A stretch of 64,000 bases of DNA from positions 1 to 64,000 of the forward strand of contig NZ_JAMQPN010000012.1 of NCBI RefSeq assembly GCF_026151655.1, given 5' to 3'. Made by a program: the position numbers and the translations under genes. Position 1 is the stretch's first letter, and each line of letters opens with the position of its first letter. This document shows, in pieces, positions 45,806 through 54,524 of the stretch. Source of the stretch: Leptospira soteropolitanensis. GTDB taxonomy: Bacteria; Spirochaetota; Leptospiria; Leptospirales; Leptospiraceae. The notes beneath the pieces are model-generated. The model was not told where the DNA came from. It searched no databases and saw only the letters and a list, made by a program, of their open reading frames with translations.

Positions 45806-46381
45806 ATGGAGTTTTTTAAGTATAAGTTAGTTTTTCTTTTTTTGATTCTTATCACCTCTCTGGTTCATTGCGGAGAGGTGGTGATGGACAACGATTCAGA
45901 CTTGAGTCTTGGATTAGAAAGCATCTACTATTATAAAGGGAAGAAATTTTCAGGAAAAATGAAATCAATCCATCCGAATGGAACGGTTCGAATCACTACT
46001 TTTTTGAATGGTTTAGAAGATGGACTAACCTCGGATACCTATCCAAACGGCCAATTGAGTGCAGAATATATTTATAAACACGGGAAACGTGTTGGAACTC
46101 ATCGAGGTTGGTATGAAGATGGAAAAGCTAGATTCCAATTCTCTTATATGGATGACTTAGCCGATGGTGACCACTGGGAATGGTATGATAGTGGAAAGGT
46201 CTTTCGTTATGCAAAATTTAACAAAGGATTGAATGTTGGAACAAAAGTTTGGCGAAAAGATGGTAAGATTTATTCCAATTATTCATATTCTCCCGAACGT
46301 TTGTATGGTGTCGTAGGTTCTAAACTATGTTTCAAACTCAAAGGTGATGAAACCAATCAAAAAACTGTAACAAACCCATGA
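45806..46381 (+). CDS. exported MORN/YwqK-like repeat protein
   Basis: A 191-residue exported protein. The hydrophobic leader ends at SLVHC (Cys22), possibly lipidated although His at -1 is unusual. Four to five MORN-like repeats follow, of the form G..(D/E)G......YPNGQL....Y..GK..G, with HPNGTVR, YPNGQLS, YEDGKAR and DSGKVFR. These beta-hairpin repeats are found in the YwqK family, named for an antitoxin but widespread as envelope proteins; no toxin partner is visible here. Its stop overlaps the SCO1 start in an ATGA. Confidence 0.75.
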   Translation: MEFFKYKLVFLFLILITSLVHCGEVVMDNDSDLSLGLESIYYYKGKKFSGKMKSIHPNGTVRITTFLNGLEDGLTSDTYPNGQLSAEYIYKHGKRVGTHRGWYEDGKARFQFSYMDDLADGDHWEWYDSGKVFRYAKFNKGLNVGTKVWRKDGKIYSNYSYSPERLYGVVGSKLCFKLKGDETNQKTVTNP

Positions 46382-47088
46382 TCATTCCGAAACATTCTAA
46401 CATTTATATTTTTCTCATTTTAATCATTTTTTTTTCCTGTGGTTGGTTCCAACGTGAGGATGGAGAAAAAGATTCTAAATTAACGTTTTTTGATACACCG
46501 AAAAAAGATAAGTTACCGTATTATCGTGGTCGCGATTTGGAAGCCTTCTGGGTGGATAAAAATCTAGAACCAAATTCTGTAAGAAAGGTAGATCCTTTTG
46601 TATTTCAAAACCAACTAGGCCAAAATATAGACGAATCGCATTTTAAAGGAAAAATTACGGTCGTATCGTTTTTCTTTGCTAGGTGTCACGGGCTTTGTCC
46701 TAGTATTATCCGGAATTTGAAATTTGTTCAGTCCGAAATTGCAAAATCCAAAAATATTCAAATAGTTTCTTATTCGGTAACTCCTGATTTGGATACTTCG
46801 CCAGAATTAAAAAAATTTGCAGAGGAAAAAGGGATTTATTCTAAATACTGGAATTTGTTAACCGGGGATCGTGAAAAAATTTTTGAAGTAGCTCGTAATA
46901 CTTTTCAGGCAGATACCAACACAACCAACAAAAATCCTACAAAGGACTTTGTTCACTCGGAACAAATTTTTTTAATTGATCCGAACTTAAATTTTCGCGG
47001 TGTTTATAATGGAAATCGAAGTGAGTCTATAAAAACTATGTTAGACGACATTGAATTGTTAGTTGGTGAATTTTCGCTAAATCATTAA
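46378..47088 (+). CDS. SCO1/SenC-family lipoprotein
   Basis: A 236-residue lipoprotein with Cys21 at the end of LIIFFSC. The thioredoxin-fold domain holds the copper/thiol motif CHGLC (Cys103 and Cys107, the CxxxC spacing of Sco) and a conserved His193 in FVHSEQ. Those are the three copper ligands of Sco proteins, which deliver copper to cytochrome oxidase or reduce its Cys pair. No oxidase gene is in the window. It is coupled to the MORN/YwqK-like gene and lies 589 bases after the YHYH gene, which suggests a small envelope copper/redox module. Confidence 0.88.
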   Translation: MIIPKHSNIYIFLILIIFFSCGWFQREDGEKDSKLTFFDTPKKDKLPYYRGRDLEAFWVDKNLEPNSVRKVDPFVFQNQLGQNIDESHFKGKITVVSFFFARCHGLCPSIIRNLKFVQSEIAKSKNIQIVSYSVTPDLDTSPELKKFAEEKGIYSKYWNLLTGDREKIFEVARNTFQADTNTTNKNPTKDFVHSEQIFLIDPNLNFRGVYNGNRSESIKTMLDDIELLVGEFSLNH

Positions 47089-47187
47089 CGAATTTCTGGA
47101 TGGGTTTTTTGGATTCAACTAAAAAAAGGCTGACTTCGAATTCCTCTTCTGGAAAACTCAAACTTCTGTTTTAGGAGGTGTTTCTTT

Positions 47188-49017
47188 GTGAAAAAAAATA
47201 AAAAAGAAAGTTTAGTCCCTCCTTCGACCGTAGATTGTATGGATTATAAACAGGAGCTTATTCTAAAACAAATGGAATCTCTTGGGAAACTCGGGCATTG
47301 GGAGGTTGATTTTGTTCATCAAACTTTACATTGGTCTGAGGGAGTTTTTCATATATTAGAATTGGATTCATCTTCAATGCCTGTGAATCTGGAGACTGGT
47401 TATTTATTTGTTCATCCTGAGGACAGAGAGCTTGCCACCTCACATATGAAAGAAGTTTTGGAAAAAGGAATTAGCTACGATTTAGAATGTAGGCTCATTA
47501 CCACAACAGGAAAAGTCAAATTTGTTCATTCCCGCGCAGAAGTAGTTCGAAATGATAAAAATGAACCCGAACAAATTGTAGGAATTTTTCAAGATGTCAC
47601 CGAACAAAGAGATGCGTATCAAAAATTGAAACTGCAAGAGTCAAGATTAAGTACCATTCTCCAATCGGAACCTGAATGTGTGAAGGTCGTTTCGCCGGAT
47701 GGAATTTTGATCGAAATGAATCCAGCTGGTTTAGAAATGATAGAAGTAGATCATCCTGAAGATGCGATTGGCCAAAAAATTGAATCACTTATTTTTCCCG
47801 CAGATTTAAAATTTTATAGGACAATACACCAAAATGCGTTAAAAGGAATCAAATCCAGTGCACGTTTTCGTATCATTGGAATGAGGGGAACTCAACGTTG
47901 GATGGAGAGCACAGCAGTTCCACTAACCAACCAAATTGGTGAAATCAGTTCGGTCCTTAGTGTAACTCGCGATATTTCTGAAAAGGTCATAAATGAAGAA
48001 AAACTGATACGGATCAAACGTAACCAAGAAGCTTTAATTAATGGGACTTCCGACTTGATTTGGTCAATTGATAATAACTTTTGTTTGGTGGCTGCCAATA
48101 GGTCTTTTCTAAACTTACTTAGTTTTTTGCAGAATGCTACTGCAAAAGAAGGAGACTCCGTACTTGTTAAATCTGCAGGTGAAGGTTTTTATCTCAAGTG
48201 GAAAAGATATTATGAAAGAGGACTAGCTGGTGAATCTTTTACCAGCTACGAAAATTTTATAAGTCCCATCACCAATTTAGAAGAGCATAGAGAGGTTTAT
48301 TTTAACCCAATCCATAATGCAGAGGGTCAAATCACTGGCCTTGCTTGTTTTTCAAAAGACATTAGCGATTTAATGGCAAAAAGAATGGAACTTGTTGCCA
48401 GTGAAAAAAGATATCGGGCTCTAGTAGAAAATGGAGTTGATGTAATCGCTATTTTAACCGCAGAAGGAAAAGCAAAATATGTTTCTCCCTCTGTTACCAA
48501 AGTATTAGGATATTCGGAAGCAGATGTTATGCATATGAATATATTCGATTATTTGCATCCCGATGACATTCCAAACATAAGAAAACGATTGGAAGAAGTT
48601 CAGAATATTCCCACTGGAAACACTCTCCCAAGCCATATTTTTAGAATCAAACATTCTGATGGTTCTTGGAGATGGGTGGAATCTACAATCACCAATTTAA
48701 TTGAGGATGAAGCTATTGGCGGCATTGTAGATAATTTTCACGATGTTACAGAACGGAAAACTCAAATTGATGCGATCCAAATCCAAAACCAAAAATTAAG
48801 AGATATTGCATGGACGCAATCCCATGTTGTCAGAAGTCCCCTAGCAACGATTATGGGCATTATTGAACTGATTCGGACAGGTAGTTTGACGAAAGAAGAA
48901 GAGTTTAAAACTCTGCAATATTTGCTTGAATCAGCAAACGAATTGGACAAAGTGATCGGTACTATTGTGCGAAAGTCACAGGAAGTAATTCCTCCAGAAT
49001 TTAATTCAAATTCATAA
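47188..49017 (+). CDS. multi-PAS sensor with DHp helices but no ATPase domain
   Basis: A 609-residue soluble protein with a GTG start and a near-perfect AGGAGG ribosome site. It has four PAS domains, near 25-140, 150-270, 275-395 and 410-530, each ending in a typical (V/I)...DVTE or DISE PAC segment. After the last PAS comes a helical segment with an H-box-like QSHVVRSPLATIMGIIELIR, where the His would be the phospho-acceptor. The protein then ends about 50 residues later without N, G1 or G2 boxes. It therefore looks like a histidine kinase lacking its catalytic domain. It could be phosphorylated by another kinase or act as a pure sensor. No receiver domain is present. Confidence 0.8.
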   Translation: MKKNKKESLVPPSTVDCMDYKQELILKQMESLGKLGHWEVDFVHQTLHWSEGVFHILELDSSSMPVNLETGYLFVHPEDRELATSHMKEVLEKGISYDLECRLITTTGKVKFVHSRAEVVRNDKNEPEQIVGIFQDVTEQRDAYQKLKLQESRLSTILQSEPECVKVVSPDGILIEMNPAGLEMIEVDHPEDAIGQKIESLIFPADLKFYRTIHQNALKGIKSSARFRIIGMRGTQRWMESTAVPLTNQIGEISSVLSVTRDISEKVINEEKLIRIKRNQEALINGTSDLIWSIDNNFCLVAANRSFLNLLSFLQNATAKEGDSVLVKSAGEGFYLKWKRYYERGLAGESFTSYENFISPITNLEEHREVYFNPIHNAEGQITGLACFSKDISDLMAKRMELVASEKRYRALVENGVDVIAILTAEGKAKYVSPSVTKVLGYSEADVMHMNIFDYLHPDDIPNIRKRLEEVQNIPTGNTLPSHIFRIKHSDGSWRWVESTITNLIEDEAIGGIVDNFHDVTERKTQIDAIQIQNQKLRDIAWTQSHVVRSPLATIMGIIELIRTGSLTKEEEFKTLQYLLESANELDKVIGTIVRKSQEVIPPEFNSNS

Positions 49018-49065
49018 GGATTTTCACTTGCCATAGAATTTTCTTCTGTGTTAATTCATGGAACC

Positions 49066-49653
49066 ATGATTCTTTCAACATTCCTATCCGATTTATTTCT
49101 TTCCCTTGTTTCGCTCTTTGTAGCGTACCGCTTTGTCGCTAAATCCTCCATTCCGTCCCGGGCTGCATTGTATGGATTTGGTATCATTGGAATCTCTGCA
49201 GGTCTTGGCTCGATCCATTTTCTCGGCATAAATACCCTCGATTCAATTTATCATTTTTTCGTTGGTTTGTCCGGTTGTTTGGGAGTGCCACTGCTGGGAC
49301 TGGCATTTTTTCATTTCACATTTCGATCTCTTTCGGAAAAAACTTTTTTCCTTTTCATTGCAGTTGCTTTTCTTCTTTACTTAACCTTTTCCTATCTCTA
49401 CCCGCTGGGAATTTATTCGACAGTAGTTGGTGGAATATCGATGTTAATCATTCTGATTAGTTCTATCGTTCGATTTCCAAGAAAATCAAATGCAGCGATT
49501 ATGGGTATTGTAGGATCTGTATTATTTATCGTAGCCGGACTTGTGATTGGTACAAAGGGATCAACAGGTCCAATACTGAATGTTGATATATTTCATATCT
49601 TACTTGCGATTGCCAACTATTGTATCGCTGATGGAATTAAAAAATTAAGCTAG
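49066..49653 (+). CDS. multi-pass membrane protein of unknown function
   Basis: A 195-residue protein with six hydrophobic helices close together, short loops and a hydrophilic tail (ADGIKKLS). I use the ATG at 49066, with GGAA just upstream; a GTG at 49048 is an alternative that adds six residues. The layout resembles small Leptospira membrane proteins of the DUF6962 kind, but I cannot confirm this. It sits between the PAS protein and the diguanylate cyclase in the same direction, with gaps of 48 and 42 bases, so all three may form one transcript. It could sense or dock a signal for them. Confidence 0.6.
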   Translation: MILSTFLSDLFLSLVSLFVAYRFVAKSSIPSRAALYGFGIIGISAGLGSIHFLGINTLDSIYHFFVGLSGCLGVPLLGLAFFHFTFRSLSEKTFFLFIAVAFLLYLTFSYLYPLGIYSTVVGGISMLIILISSIVRFPRKSNAAIMGIVGSVLFIVAGLVIGTKGSTGPILNVDIFHILLAIANYCIADGIKKLS

Positions 49654-49695
49654 ATTAATACAGAGGAGTTTGGAATTATCTTTTGTAGGATATCT

Positions 49696-50715
49696 ATGGA
49701 AAGCTCCTCTTCTGACTCAACCTTAGAAAAAATACTAAAAATACAAACCGAGCTAACTGCTGCTAAACCAGATGTTCCTTACTTGTTAGATCGCATCACT
49801 CTCCGCGCCAAAGAGATTACTGGTTCTGAGGGTGCTGTTTTCGAACTTGTGGAAGGTGAAGATTTGGTTTACCGTGCGGCCAGTGGTAAAGCAGAAAACC
49901 AAATTGGACTAAGATTACCCATGAAAGGTAGTTTTTCCGGCCTAAGCCTCCAGTCAAGATCCACGTTGTATTGTGTCGATTCCGAAGAGGATGATCGTGT
50001 CAACCGTGAGGCATGTCGTGTTGTTGGCCTTCGGTCTATGATCGTTTTGCCTTTATTCTTTGATACAGAAGTATTAGGAGTGTTGAAGGTTTATAGTTCC
50101 AAAGTTGGATTTTATTCATCTAATGATACCCATGTGCTAAATATGTTGTCAGGCACAATGGCTGCCGTTTTACACAATGCATATCGTTGGGCAGAAAGGG
50201 AAAAAAGTTTGCAATCGATGGCCTATCTTGCAAGTCATGATGCACTCACAGGTATTTATAACCGATCTGCATTTTACGATTATTTAAGAAAGGGCCTTTT
50301 CCAAATCACAAACGATAGCCGGTTTTTAACGATCGCCCTTTTCGATTTGGATGGACTGAAAAATGTGAATGATACCTATGGTCATGCCGCGGGAGATTTT
50401 TATATTTCTCGGTTTGCTAGTCGCTTTTTGCCTTTTGTCCAAAACCAAGATATACTGGCAAGACTAGGAGGAGATGAGTTTGGTTTGATCCTAATACATA
50501 ATGAACCGAAAAAATCCATTGTCAATCTTCTCGAACATATTAGAACCGCGGTCGAAGGAGAGATCGAATTTGAGTCTACCAAACTCCAAATCAAAACGAG
50601 TATGGGTTTTGCTTTTTATTCAGAAGATGGAGTTGATCCTGAAACTTTAATGGCCGTTGCCGACAGTAGAATGTATGAAAACAAACGGGCACGTAAAAAA
50701 GGAGAAATTTTATAA
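49696..50715 (+). CDS. GAF-GGDEF diguanylate cyclase
   Basis: A 339-residue soluble enzyme that makes cyclic di-GMP. A GAF domain spans about 25-165. The GGDEF domain follows, with the active-site GGDEF at 258-262 in LARLGGDEFGLIL, and the metal-binding ALFDLDGLKNVND upstream. The residues intact there predict activity. The usual RxxD inhibitory site five residues before GGDEF reads QNQD, so product inhibition through the primary I-site is unlikely. AGGA lies about six bases upstream of the ATG. It is the last gene of the PAS, membrane protein and cyclase set. Confidence 0.9.
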   Translation: MESSSSDSTLEKILKIQTELTAAKPDVPYLLDRITLRAKEITGSEGAVFELVEGEDLVYRAASGKAENQIGLRLPMKGSFSGLSLQSRSTLYCVDSEEDDRVNREACRVVGLRSMIVLPLFFDTEVLGVLKVYSSKVGFYSSNDTHVLNMLSGTMAAVLHNAYRWAEREKSLQSMAYLASHDALTGIYNRSAFYDYLRKGLFQITNDSRFLTIALFDLDGLKNVNDTYGHAAGDFYISRFASRFLPFVQNQDILARLGGDEFGLILIHNEPKKSIVNLLEHIRTAVEGEIEFESTKLQIKTSMGFAFYSEDGVDPETLMAVADSRMYENKRARKKGEIL

Positions 50716-50761
50716 CCTCAAAATAAAATCTCTGGATTTAACATTTGTCTAATAAAGACAG

Positions 50762-52009
50762 ATGAGTTTACGTTCTCCATTATTTTCAGAGTCCCTTCTT
50801 CCTAATGGCACCAAATTGCCAAACCGAATTGTTAAAGCAGCAATGGAAGAAAATCTTTCCAATCCAAAATTAGAACCAGACAAAGCTCTTTGGAATTTAT
50901 ATGAAACCTGGGCACTCGGTGGAGTTGGGACAATGATCACAGGAAATGTAATGGTAGACCACAGAGCCATGACAGGACCTGGTGGTGTGGTTCTAGAGGA
51001 AGGCACTCCCTTGGAAGGATTTCGCCAATGGTCATCGAAAGCAAAAGTAGCAGGTGGAAAGATCATCATGCAGATCAACCATCCTGGCAGACAAGTGTTA
51101 TCCAAGTTAGGTGGAGAGGTTTGGGCTCCTTCTGCAGTGCCGGTCGATATAGGGAAATTTTCTAAACTCCTTGGCAAACCTAGAGCTATGACAGAATCAG
51201 AAATTGATGAAACCATCCAAAGATTTGCAAAAACTTCTCAGTTGGCGGAAGAATCTGGATTTGATGGCGTTGAAATTCATGCAGCACATGGATATTTGAT
51301 CAGTCAATTTTTATCACCTATTGCTAACCGAAGAATTGATAAATGGGGCGGTAGTTTAGAGAATCGATCGCGGTTTTTGACCGAAGTGATTCAAGTGGTT
51401 CGTAAAATAGTAAAACCGAATTTCATTGTTGCTGTAAAACTAAATTCTGCCGATTTCCAAAAGGGTGGATTTCAGTTCCAGGATGCGAAAGATGTAATAT
51501 TCAGATTACAAACGTTAGGTGTTGATTTTATTGAATTATCTGGCGGAAACTATGAAGCTCCTGCTATGCAAGGAGAATCTCGTGATGGTTCTACCATTTC
51601 CAGAGAGGCATATTTTCTGGAGTTCGCCAGTGAAGTTTCAAAAACAGCAACGGTTCCTATTTTAGTTACAGGTGGAATTCGTAGGAAACAAATTGCAGAA
51701 TCGGTTTTGGAATCTGGCGTTCCTTTAGTGGGTATGGCTACTGCTCTTGCCCTCAATCCCAATCTTCCCAATGACTGGAAAGAAGAGGAGAAAGAAAAAA
51801 TTCCAGTTTTGCCAGAACCAAACTGGAAATCGAAAACATTAAAAGGTTTGGCCAATATGGCTATGGTTCGTTACCAATTGAATCGATTGTCAGAAAATAA
51901 AAAACCTCAAATTAAGGTATCACCTATCCTGCGTCTTTTGATGGATCAAATTCGTTTGGCTCGTTTGACTAAACGATACCAAAAATGGATTCGAAACCAC
52001 TCTCGTTAA
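50762..52009 (+). CDS. NADH:flavin oxidoreductase, Old Yellow Enzyme family
   Basis: A 415-residue FMN-binding TIM-barrel oxidoreductase. It has the family start [12 protein letters not shown], the FMN/substrate region [10 protein letters not shown], the active-site pair in [18 protein letters not shown], and the R-loop NRSRF. The C-terminal 70 residues past the barrel hold a basic helical tail ([12 protein letters not shown]) without a second FAD/NAD domain, so it is the single-domain type, unlike 2,4-dienoyl-CoA reductase. It likely reduces activated alkenes. It converges with the arsenite efflux gene, with a four-base overlap at 52006-52009. Confidence 0.9.
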   Translation: MSLRSPLFSESLLPNGTKLPNRIVKAAMEENLSNPKLEPDKALWNLYETWALGGVGTMITGNVMVDHRAMTGPGGVVLEEGTPLEGFRQWSSKAKVAGGKIIMQINHPGRQVLSKLGGEVWAPSAVPVDIGKFSKLLGKPRAMTESEIDETIQRFAKTSQLAEESGFDGVEIHAAHGYLISQFLSPIANRRIDKWGGSLENRSRFLTEVIQVVRKIVKPNFIVAVKLNSADFQKGGFQFQDAKDVIFRLQTLGVDFIELSGGNYEAPAMQGESRDGSTISREAYFLEFASEVSKTATVPILVTGGIRRKQIAESVLESGVPLVGMATALALNPNLPNDWKEEEKEKIPVLPEPNWKSKTLKGLANMAMVRYQLNRLSENKKPQIKVSPILRLLMDQIRLARLTKRYQKWIRNHSR

Positions 52010-53052
52010 GAAAGTTTGCCATTTCTCTTATAAAATTTTTCACGAAACCCAATGGCAAATTTAACAAGTAAAATGAGAGCAGGCACTTCAATGAGAGGAC
52101 CGATCACTCCTACAAAAGCAGCCCCACTCTGGATTCCAAAAACACCAATGGCTACTGCGATTGCCAATTCAAAGTTATTCCCAGTTGCTGTAAAACTAAC
52201 AGCCGCATTTTTAGAGTAATCTACCCCTAATTTGTACCCGATCCAAAGACTTAGAAAAAACATAATTCCAAAATATAAAAGAAGAGGGATTGCCACTCGA
52301 ATCACATCATCACTTAACTCAAATATCATTTCACCTTTCAAACTGAACATTATAACAATGGTAAATAATAGTGCTATAAGTGCTAAGGGTGAAATTTTTG
52401 GAAGAAACTTAGATTCATAGAAATCTTTTGTTCCCCATCTTTCAAATCCATATCTGGAAAGGAACCCAAGAAAAAATGGAATTCCTAAATAGATGCCCAC
52501 AGTTTCCGCAATATCTGAAATCTGAATTGAGACTTCCGATCCAACCAAACCAAAATAAGGTGGGAAAATGGTTATGAATAAATAAGCATAAAAACTATAA
52601 AAGAAAACTTGAAATATACTATTTAAAGCAACTAAGGCAGCTCCATATTCTCGGTCTCCCTCTGCTAAATCATTCCAAACAATCACCATTGCAATACAAC
52701 GTGCAAGGCCAATCAAAATCAATCCGGTCCTATATTCTGGTTCATTTCCTAGAAAAACGATAGCCAAAAAAAACATTAATATTGGTCCTATGACCCAGTT
52801 TAGCAAAAGAGAAATACTTAATAGTTTTCCATCTTTAAACACTTTTCCCATATCTCTATATTTAACTTTAGCTAATGGGGGATACATCATAAGGATTAAA
52901 CCAATTGCCAAAGGGATATTGGTCGTTCCAATCGAAAGAGTAGAAAATTTGGAAACAACAGAAGGACAAAATTTTCCGATCAGTAAACCGATGATCATTG
53001 CTCCAAAGATCCAAAGGGTAAGGAATCTATCTAAAAAAGATAACGCTTTCAC
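52006..53052 (-). CDS. acr3: arsenite efflux transporter ACR3
   Basis: A 348-residue membrane transporter of the BASS/ACR3 type with ten helices. The conserved Cys119 in [19 protein letters not shown] and the Glu in [12 protein letters not shown] match residues needed for arsenite transport. The start is a GTG that directly follows the stop of the DUF6428 gene, with AGGA about ten bases upstream, so it depends on translational coupling. It is the last gene of the ars operon; it expels arsenite made by ArsC. Confidence 0.92.
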   Translation of the reverse strand: MKALSFLDRFLTLWIFGAMIIGLLIGKFCPSVVSKFSTLSIGTTNIPLAIGLILMMYPPLAKVKYRDMGKVFKDGKLLSISLLLNWVIGPILMFFLAIVFLGNEPEYRTGLILIGLARCIAMVIVWNDLAEGDREYGAALVALNSIFQVFFYSFYAYLFITIFPPYFGLVGSEVSIQISDIAETVGIYLGIPFFLGFLSRYGFERWGTKDFYESKFLPKISPLALIALLFTIVIMFSLKGEMIFELSDDVIRVAIPLLLYFGIMFFLSLWIGYKLGVDYSKNAAVSFTATGNNFELAIAVAIGVFGIQSGAAFVGVIGPLIEVPALILLVKFAIGFREKFYKRNGKLS

Positions 53053-53589
53053 CTAACAACATCCTACTTGTTCATTTGTGTTTACTGTTCTATTAGTGGA
53101 ACAACAAGACGTATTTGATTTTTCTAATTTTGGAAAGCTAACAGCATCTTTGGGGATACCGCAACTAGACGATGCTTTGCATTCCGTTTTCCCATCTTGT
53201 AATTGAATGAGAACTGCATTTTTCATTGGAATCATCTCCGATACAAAGTATTGCCGCATTGCCAATTTTTGATTTCCAAATTCAATGCGTAAAATTGCAT
53301 TTGAAGGTATCTCCATTACATTCATTACTTTTTTGATAATTGAATTCACCTTAGAAAATGTCATCGATTCAGTATTTTTTTCAATGGTAGGTTCTAATAC
53401 TTGCAAAATAATTTCAGTCCAAAAATCAGAATTACCACCACAATCTACCGATTGAATCTTTGCTAATTTGAACTCTGTAATATGATAATTTGGAAATATC
53501 GTTTGTCTATCCCCGTATTGAAAATGTAAATGAAATTCAGGATATAAATCTAAGTTGGTTTGAAAATCTTTCCATGTTAGCGTGTTCAT
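53053..53589 (-). CDS. DUF6428 family protein with Cys-rich tail
   Basis: A 178-residue protein matching the arsenic-operon family DUF6428 by pattern: FQYGDRQTIFPNYHITEFK, then SVDCGGNSDFWTEIILQ, and a C-terminal domain with KTECKASSSCG. It ends in a flexible tail with two CC pairs, SCCSTN and the terminal VGCC. Together with earlier Cys residues this makes about eight, well suited to binding As(III). The function of the family is not established; in known loci it sits between arsC and acr3, as here. It may chaperone arsenite to the pump. No signal peptide is visible. Confidence 0.75.
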   Translation of the reverse strand: MNTLTWKDFQTNLDLYPEFHLHFQYGDRQTIFPNYHITEFKLAKIQSVDCGGNSDFWTEIILQVLEPTIEKNTESMTFSKVNSIIKKVMNVMEIPSNAILRIEFGNQKLAMRQYFVSEMIPMKNAVLIQLQDGKTECKASSSCGIPKDAVSFPKLEKSNTSCCSTNRTVNTNEQVGCC

Positions 53590-53599
53590 TTTTTTTCTC

Positions 53600-54022
53600 C
53601 TATAATTCTTGGTTTACAAAGTTTTCGCAATATTTGCGAATTTCTTCCCTTGTGTTTGCAAAAGCGGCCTTCACTTCTTCTTCGGTGCCTAACAATTTGG
53701 AAGGATCAGAGAAATTGTGGTGAAATCTTTTCGCATCACTTGGAAAATACGGACAATTTTCTTTTGCGTGGTCACATACAGTGATGAGAAAATCAAAAGG
53801 AATGTCTTTGTATTCGTTGATATGATTGGAAGTATGATTCGATATATCAATTCCTATATCTTTCATTGTGGCAATGGCTTTAGGATTGACTCCGTGGGTT
53901 TCTATCCCTGCGCTATAAACATTGGCTTTGTCTTTTGCATAAAACCGCATCCAACCTTCGGCCATTTGGCTTCTGCAACTATTCCCTGTACAAAGGATTA
54001 ATATATTTTTAGTTTTACTCAC
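53600..54022 (-). CDS. arsC: arsenate reductase, thioredoxin-coupled LMW-PTP type
   Basis: A 140-residue enzyme that reduces arsenate to arsenite. Cys11 and Arg17 form the CX5R phosphatase loop in LCTGNSCRSQ. The redox pair is Cys83 and Cys90 in TVCDHAKENCP, which matches the thioredoxin-coupled ArsC class (Cys10, Cys82, Cys89 in S. aureus). An HHNFSDPS segment is also typical. Its start overlaps the arsR stop by eight bases, and the DUF6428 gene follows after ten bases. Confidence 0.95.
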   Translation of the reverse strand: MSKTKNILILCTGNSCRSQMAEGWMRFYAKDKANVYSAGIETHGVNPKAIATMKDIGIDISNHTSNHINEYKDIPFDFLITVCDHAKENCPYFPSDAKRFHHNFSDPSKLLGTEEEVKAAFANTREEIRKYCENFVNQEL

Positions 54023-54362
54023 AACAGCTTCCTTTTTGTTTATTTTGATATGTTTGGATTGATTGGATATGCTCTGAAAGTTCCTGATAGGCCTTCGACA
54101 GATTTTCCCAATGAACGCAGTAACAAGAGGAGGTGCCTTCCACTTCCCCTTTCACGAGTCCACCTTCTTTTAACTCCTTCAAATGTTGCGATATAGTTGA
54201 TTGTGCCAATGGCAGGATTTCAACGATCTCTCCACAAACGCATGTTTGTCGGTTGGCCAATACTTCTAATATCGCAAGTCTTGCCGGATGGGAGAGAAGT
54301 TTGGCAAATGAGGCAATCTTTTGGATATTTTCTGGGAATTCTGTTTTTTTGTTAAGAGCCAT
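54015..54362 (-). CDS. arsR: ArsR-family arsenic-responsive repressor
   Basis: A 115-residue winged-helix repressor that releases DNA on binding As(III). It has the metal motif QTCVCGEIVE (CVC, as in ArsR), the recognition helix LAQSTISQHLKELKEGGLV, and a tail with SCYC and a terminal SCC pair that may add thiolate ligands. I start it at the ATG at 54362 (MALNKK); an earlier in-frame TTG/ATG at 54407 would run into the operator. It is the first gene of the ars operon and is probably autoregulated through the dyad at 54368-54383. Confidence 0.93.
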   Translation of the reverse strand: MALNKKTEFPENIQKIASFAKLLSHPARLAILEVLANRQTCVCGEIVEILPLAQSTISQHLKELKEGGLVKGEVEGTSSCYCVHWENLSKAYQELSEHIQSIQTYQNKQKGSCCE

Positions 54363-54367
54363 AGTAT

Positions 54368-54383
54368 ATCGTAAATATACGAT
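54368..54383 (-). promoter_or_regulatory. candidate ArsR operator
   Basis: A perfect inverted repeat, ATCGTA then AATA then TACGAT, lies six bases upstream of the arsR start. Its size and AT-rich spacer fit ArsR-family operators. Its position next to the start means bound ArsR would block both transcription and translation of the operon. Confidence 0.6.
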
Positions 54384-54449
54384 TAATAAATCCTTAGTTG
54401 CCGTCAAGGGAAAATTCCAACTTATTCAGGATGGTTATGGTATTTGGGA

Positions 54450-54475
54450 AAAAGCTTCCCTGGAAATTCCAGGGA
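54450..54475 (-). terminator. intrinsic terminator downstream of DUF445-epimerase operon
   Basis: On the minus strand a 7-bp stem (54469-54475 with 54457-54463) has an AATTT loop and is followed by AGCTTTTT. It lies between the end of the exported-protein gene (54525) and the arsR promoter region. It would end transcripts coming from 57.5 kb and so insulate the ars operon. Confidence 0.65.
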
Positions 54476-54524
54476 GTTTCTAAGGGAATTCAAATATGTT
54501 TTCGGAAAATAACAGGGCGTTTTC

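Noticed and set aside
45806..46381. YwqK-like gene as the antitoxin of a toxin-antitoxin pair
   Set aside because: It is exported, has MORN-like repeats and its partner genes are YHYH and SCO1; no toxin-like frame is nearby.
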